DNA from: WTGA01 sp965214055
Lineage (GTDB): Bacteria > Pseudomonadota > Gammaproteobacteria > Arenicellales > Poriferihabitantaceae
Length of the DNA: 64,000 bases
Direction: 5' to 3'
Assembly: GCA_965214055.1 (NCBI GenBank)
Contig: OZ243931.1
Span: 1,984,001-2,048,000, forward strand
The notes below the pieces were generated by a model. That model made no database searches, was not told where the DNA came from, and saw nothing but the letters and a program-made list of their open reading frames with translations. Positions within the stretch are counted from its first letter, which is position 1. Each line of letters opens with the position of its first letter. The position numbers and the translations under genes were made by a program. Positions 61,517-64,000 of the stretch are shown here, one piece after another.

Positions 61517-62776
61517 ATGTTGGCGATTCTGGGTTTCGGCGAATTTGATTCAATCATGTCGGCCAGTGCGGTCCGTCAGCGCTGTACGCAAATTGGTGAG
61601 ATTGCCGTTTCCGGACAGGCCAACTGGTTCAGCATCAACGATGAGAAATTTGATCAATGCGTTCGGATGGTTCAGCATACCTGTAAACGCAATTATCCAG
61701 ACCTGAAGATCCCACTGCACAGTCGCTGGCGCCATTTCGAGCTTCCCGGGAAAAATCTCTGGCATCACTACACCGGTGATTTTCAGGGGGATCTGGAAAA
61801 TCTGGCGAGGTCAGCCATTGACCTGGTGTTTGTCAGTGTCTTGTTGGATGCCGGTGCGGGTCAGCAGTGGCGGTTTCTGGACCCGGTGACCCGGTCTGTT
61901 CTGTCCCGATCAGAAGGATTGGCTGCTGCAAGCATTGAATTGTTTTTTAACCATCTTGCAAAATACGATCCGAACCTGGGGTGGTCGGTCACTGCGGACA
62001 GTTTGTCTGCGTTGACCGCACAGGAGTTGAGCCATGCATTCCAGCACTCGGCAGAAAATCATCTGGTTGGTGTGGAGGGACGGCTGGAATTGTTGCATGG
62101 CCTTGCATCGACGCTGGACAATCAGGCATCGGGTCAGGGAACGGGAGGGGGCGGTTATCATCGCCCAGGGTGTCTGATGGATGAAATTCTCACTATAGCG
62201 AAACCGGGTTTGCATGGTGAACCCGTTGTCGGAGCCAGCGATATCCTGGATTTGGTCCTTAGGCGATTCGGGGAAATGTGGCCCCGGGGATACCATTGTC
62301 AAGGTCTCAACCTGGGTGATTGCGGGTATCATTCCTTGTTGGAATCCGATGACCCGACAAGTGGCATCGTGCCTTTTCACAAGCTTTCCCAATGGTTGAC
62401 TTATTCACTGGTGGAGCCCGTTGAGTGGGCGGGTGTCACGGTCGAGGGTCTGGATGACTTGACTGCATTGCCGGAATATCGCAATGGGGGACTGCTTCTT
62501 GATATCGGCGCACTTCAACCCCTGGATGAGGCGTTGATGTTTTCGACATTGGCCCTGGATTCCGAAGCCGTGGTGGAGTGGCGGGCATTGACCGTCTACT
62601 TGCTTGACCGGCTTGCGCTCCGGCTTCGCAGGTCCCTTGCATTGTCGGAGAAACAACTGCCTCTGGGGTCGGTTCTTCAGGGCGGGACATGGCTTGCGGG
62701 GCGGGAACTGGCCAATCAGCTCCGGGCCAATGGAGCGCCGCCGCTCAGGCTCTTGATTGACGGCACGGTTTTTTAG
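61517..62776 (+). CDS. URC4/Urg3 family protein (DUF1688)
   Basis: 419 residues, ATG preceded by GGGAGG, which decides the start. Diagnostic stretches: PDLKIPLHSRWRHFEL, SVLLDAGAGQQWRF, LSRSEGLAAASIELFFNHLA, VGVEGRLELLHGL, KLSQWLTYSLVEPVEWAGVT, LPEYRNGGLLLDIG, EWRALTVYLLDRLA and the ending PPLRLLIDGTVF. These match the DUF1688 family, required in the URC pathway for using uracil as nitrogen source; yeast urc4 mutants accumulate ribosylurea. With URC1 and upp present, the cell likely degrades pyrimidines this way, not by the Rut or reductive route. Enzyme mechanism is unknown. Confidence 0.95.
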   Translation: MLAILGFGEFDSIMSASAVRQRCTQIGEIAVSGQANWFSINDEKFDQCVRMVQHTCKRNYPDLKIPLHSRWRHFELPGKNLWHHYTGDFQGDLENLARSAIDLVFVSVLLDAGAGQQWRFLDPVTRSVLSRSEGLAAASIELFFNHLAKYDPNLGWSVTADSLSALTAQELSHAFQHSAENHLVGVEGRLELLHGLASTLDNQASGQGTGGGGYHRPGCLMDEILTIAKPGLHGEPVVGASDILDLVLRRFGEMWPRGYHCQGLNLGDCGYHSLLESDDPTSGIVPFHKLSQWLTYSLVEPVEWAGVTVEGLDDLTALPEYRNGGLLLDIGALQPLDEALMFSTLALDSEAVVEWRALTVYLLDRLALRLRRSLALSEKQLPLGSVLQGGTWLAGRELANQLRANGAPPLRLLIDGTVF

Positions 62777-63170
62777 CCAGATTTTCAATGGGTTCGGGAG
62801 GCTGGGAATCTTCTCCCTGGTCCATTGGTTGGATGGGATCGGGTGCCGGACCCGGTGGTTGCGTTGATCTGCCCTGTTCGCCATGGGGGCAGCCCGATGC
62901 CGCCGCCAGAAAGAATCTGGTCAGTGCTGTAGCGGAATATTTCTACAAAAGAATATTAATATCAATCTGTTATAAAAATAATGTGTTAAATGAGTTTCGA
63001 TTTTGAAAGTAGCCTCAATTTTCGGATTGCCCCGGGTTTTTGGACAGGGGAAAGGCCCTGTGCTAGGATCAAGCTGGGCGTGTGTATTCTGTCTTTGCCA
63101 TGCAATCGTCAAAGACAGGAAAAATTATAATTTTAACAAATGATGTAACAATTATTTAGGAGAGTTATAT
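62777..63170. other. 394-bp region upstream of the Amt gene
   Basis: The first 160 bp hold no gene. An AT-rich block (62938-63005) is followed by the candidate promoter at 63040 and an AT-rich leader. The final TTAGGAGAG (63156-63164) is the Shine-Dalgarno for the Amt ATG. Confidence 0.5.
63040..63069 (+). promoter_or_regulatory. Candidate sigma-70 promoter with internal palindrome for the Amt gene
   Basis: TTGGAC (63040-63045) and TAGGAT (63064-63069) are 18 bp apart, a plausible -35/-10 pair about 100 bp before the Amt start. Between them lies a palindrome, ACAGGG (63044-63049) with CCCTGT (63056-63061), a possible repressor or activator site. No sigma-54 box was recognised. Confidence 0.4.
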
Positions 63171-64000
63171 ATGAGCGATCAACTGTCTGCATTTGTTGTA
63201 CTTTTTACCGAGTTCTATTATTGGCTCACCGTTGTATTGATGTTTCTGATCCACGTCGGGTTCTGTATGTACGAGGTGGGTGCCTCCCGAAGAAAAAACC
63301 ATCTGAACACATTGATGAAGAACACAATGTTGATTCCCTTGGTCACCATTACGTTTTTCTTCTTTGGTTGGTGGATATACTTTGCATTTCCAAATGGTCC
63401 GGGCATCCTGGGCGGTTTGGTGGAATCCCCCCATGCCCTGCCGTGGAGTGAATTGATGGGCGCACACATGGGGGCTGGTGCAGATGGCTGGGAAAGAATC
63501 AATGGAGTATTCTGGGCCGCGTTTCTGTTATTTTCCTGGACGGCGGCTTCCATTGTTTCAGGTGCAGTGATTGAAAGAATTCAATCCGGGGCCTTTTGGA
63601 TTCTTGCCGTTGCCATCGGATCGTTTTTCTGGATTATTGATGCATCCTGGGGATGGCATTCAGCTGGCTGGATGGTGCAGTTACTCGGTTATCACGATGC
63701 CTATGCATCCGGTGTGATTCACGCCATTGCCGGCGGATTCGCGTTGGGCGTATTGGTTGTTCTTGGGCCCAGAATCGGAAAGTTTGCTGCGGATGGAACC
63801 CCCCGGAATATCAATCCAAGAAACCCCTGGCTGGTGACCATCGGATTGTTTCTGATTTATACCGGTTTCTGGGGATTCTATGTGGCATGCAATATTCCAA
63901 TCTGGGATATTCAGGCTGGGGATGAGGTTTTTTACTCTGCCACGAATATTTACCTTGCGCCGACTACCCTGAGTGCGATTACATTCAATTTCCTGATGTC
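63171..64000 (+). CDS. Ammonium transporter (Amt) family protein, 3' end outside window
   Basis: 276 residues are visible and the frame runs off the window. The Amt fold is suggested by many membrane segments and by SGVIHAIAGGFALGVLVVLG followed by PRIGKF, which stands where AmtB has its D-F-A-G-G...V-H twin-His region with the pore His and conserved G-x-R. The N-terminus EFYYWLTVVLMFLIHVGFCM followed by EVGASRRKNHLNTLMKN matches the Amt opening W-L....F.E.G..R.KN. The aspartate motif is altered (YHDAYASGVIH). The transporter would recover ammonia from the pyrimidine and amine degradation encoded nearby. The ATG has a good AGGAGAG Shine-Dalgarno. Confidence 0.9.
   Translation, partial: MSDQLSAFVVLFTEFYYWLTVVLMFLIHVGFCMYEVGASRRKNHLNTLMKNTMLIPLVTITFFFFGWWIYFAFPNGPGILGGLVESPHALPWSELMGAHMGAGADGWERINGVFWAAFLLFSWTAASIVSGAVIERIQSGAFWILAVAIGSFFWIIDASWGWHSAGWMVQLLGYHDAYASGVIHAIAGGFALGVLVVLGPRIGKFAADGTPRNINPRNPWLVTIGLFLIYTGFWGFYVACNIPIWDIQAGDEVFYSATNIYLAPTTLSAITFNFLM

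Overview
The window looks like the chromosome of a heterotrophic, probably marine, gammaproteobacterium. The reasons are a DUF3461 gene (a family I know mainly from Gammaproteobacteria), a RecQ helicase, an ETF pair, and an unusual density of genes for taking up and dismantling methylated osmolytes and nitrogen compounds. I saw no rRNA, tRNA or CRISPR array. Both window edges cut a gene: a crotonase on the left and an Amt ammonium transporter on the right.

Region 1 (1-7.3 kb): end of an enoyl-CoA hydratase/isomerase gene followed at once by a DmdA-like (GcvT-family) demethylase; then a DUF3461 gene, a half-size DMT transporter, a lipase-like esterase, an ectoine-hydrolase-like (DoeA) protein and a class III aminotransferase.

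Region 2 (7.8-19.7 kb): an MttB-family methyltransferase without pyrrolysine, then two tandem ~810-residue FAD oxidoreductase/GcvT fusions of the dimethylglycine/sarcosine dehydrogenase type. recQ and a HisN-type phosphatase intervene before etfBA, the usual electron acceptor of such dehydrogenases.

Region 3 (20.2-34.2 kb): a tightly coupled PLP desulfhydrase-like / Rieske oxygenase / CaiB-type CoA-transferase operon. Facing it is a five-gene minus-strand operon: betaine/TMAO-type ABC transporter (binding protein, ATPase, double-length permease), a cytoplasmic DMSO/TMAO/biotin-sulfoxide-type molybdoenzyme, and a GcvT-like protein. A second GcvT-like paralogue lies at 33-34 kb with two DMT transporters and a VOC protein nearby.

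Region 4 (35-47.8 kb): a second MttB homologue in an operon with an AruI-like 2-ketoarginine decarboxylase; the AruH-like arginine:pyruvate transaminase is 6 kb away on the other strand. A very long AT-rich inverted repeat lies upstream of the mttB2 operon. Also here are a MmgE/PrpD protein, three unassigned proteins, a PhyH-type dioxygenase, a LOG-family protein and a beta-hydroxyacid dehydrogenase.

Region 5 (47.8-64 kb): pyrimidine salvage and degradation. upp and a cytosine deaminase (preceded by a paralogue that has lost all its zinc ligands) are separated by a PaeR7I/XhoI-type restriction-modification island from a polyamine-type ABC transporter, a TIM-barrel protein, a phosphoribosyltransferase, URC1 (GTP cyclohydrolase II-like), a YghU-type GST, URC4 (DUF1688) and an Amt transporter. 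Together these suggest cytosine to uracil to UMP, then ring opening through the URC route with ammonia handling. The island carries a decayed serine resolvase and is bracketed by related 35-nt repeats.

Start codons were moved downstream from the longest reading frame where an ATG, a Shine-Dalgarno sequence or family length argued for it. Functions rest on motif recognition by eye; no searches were run.
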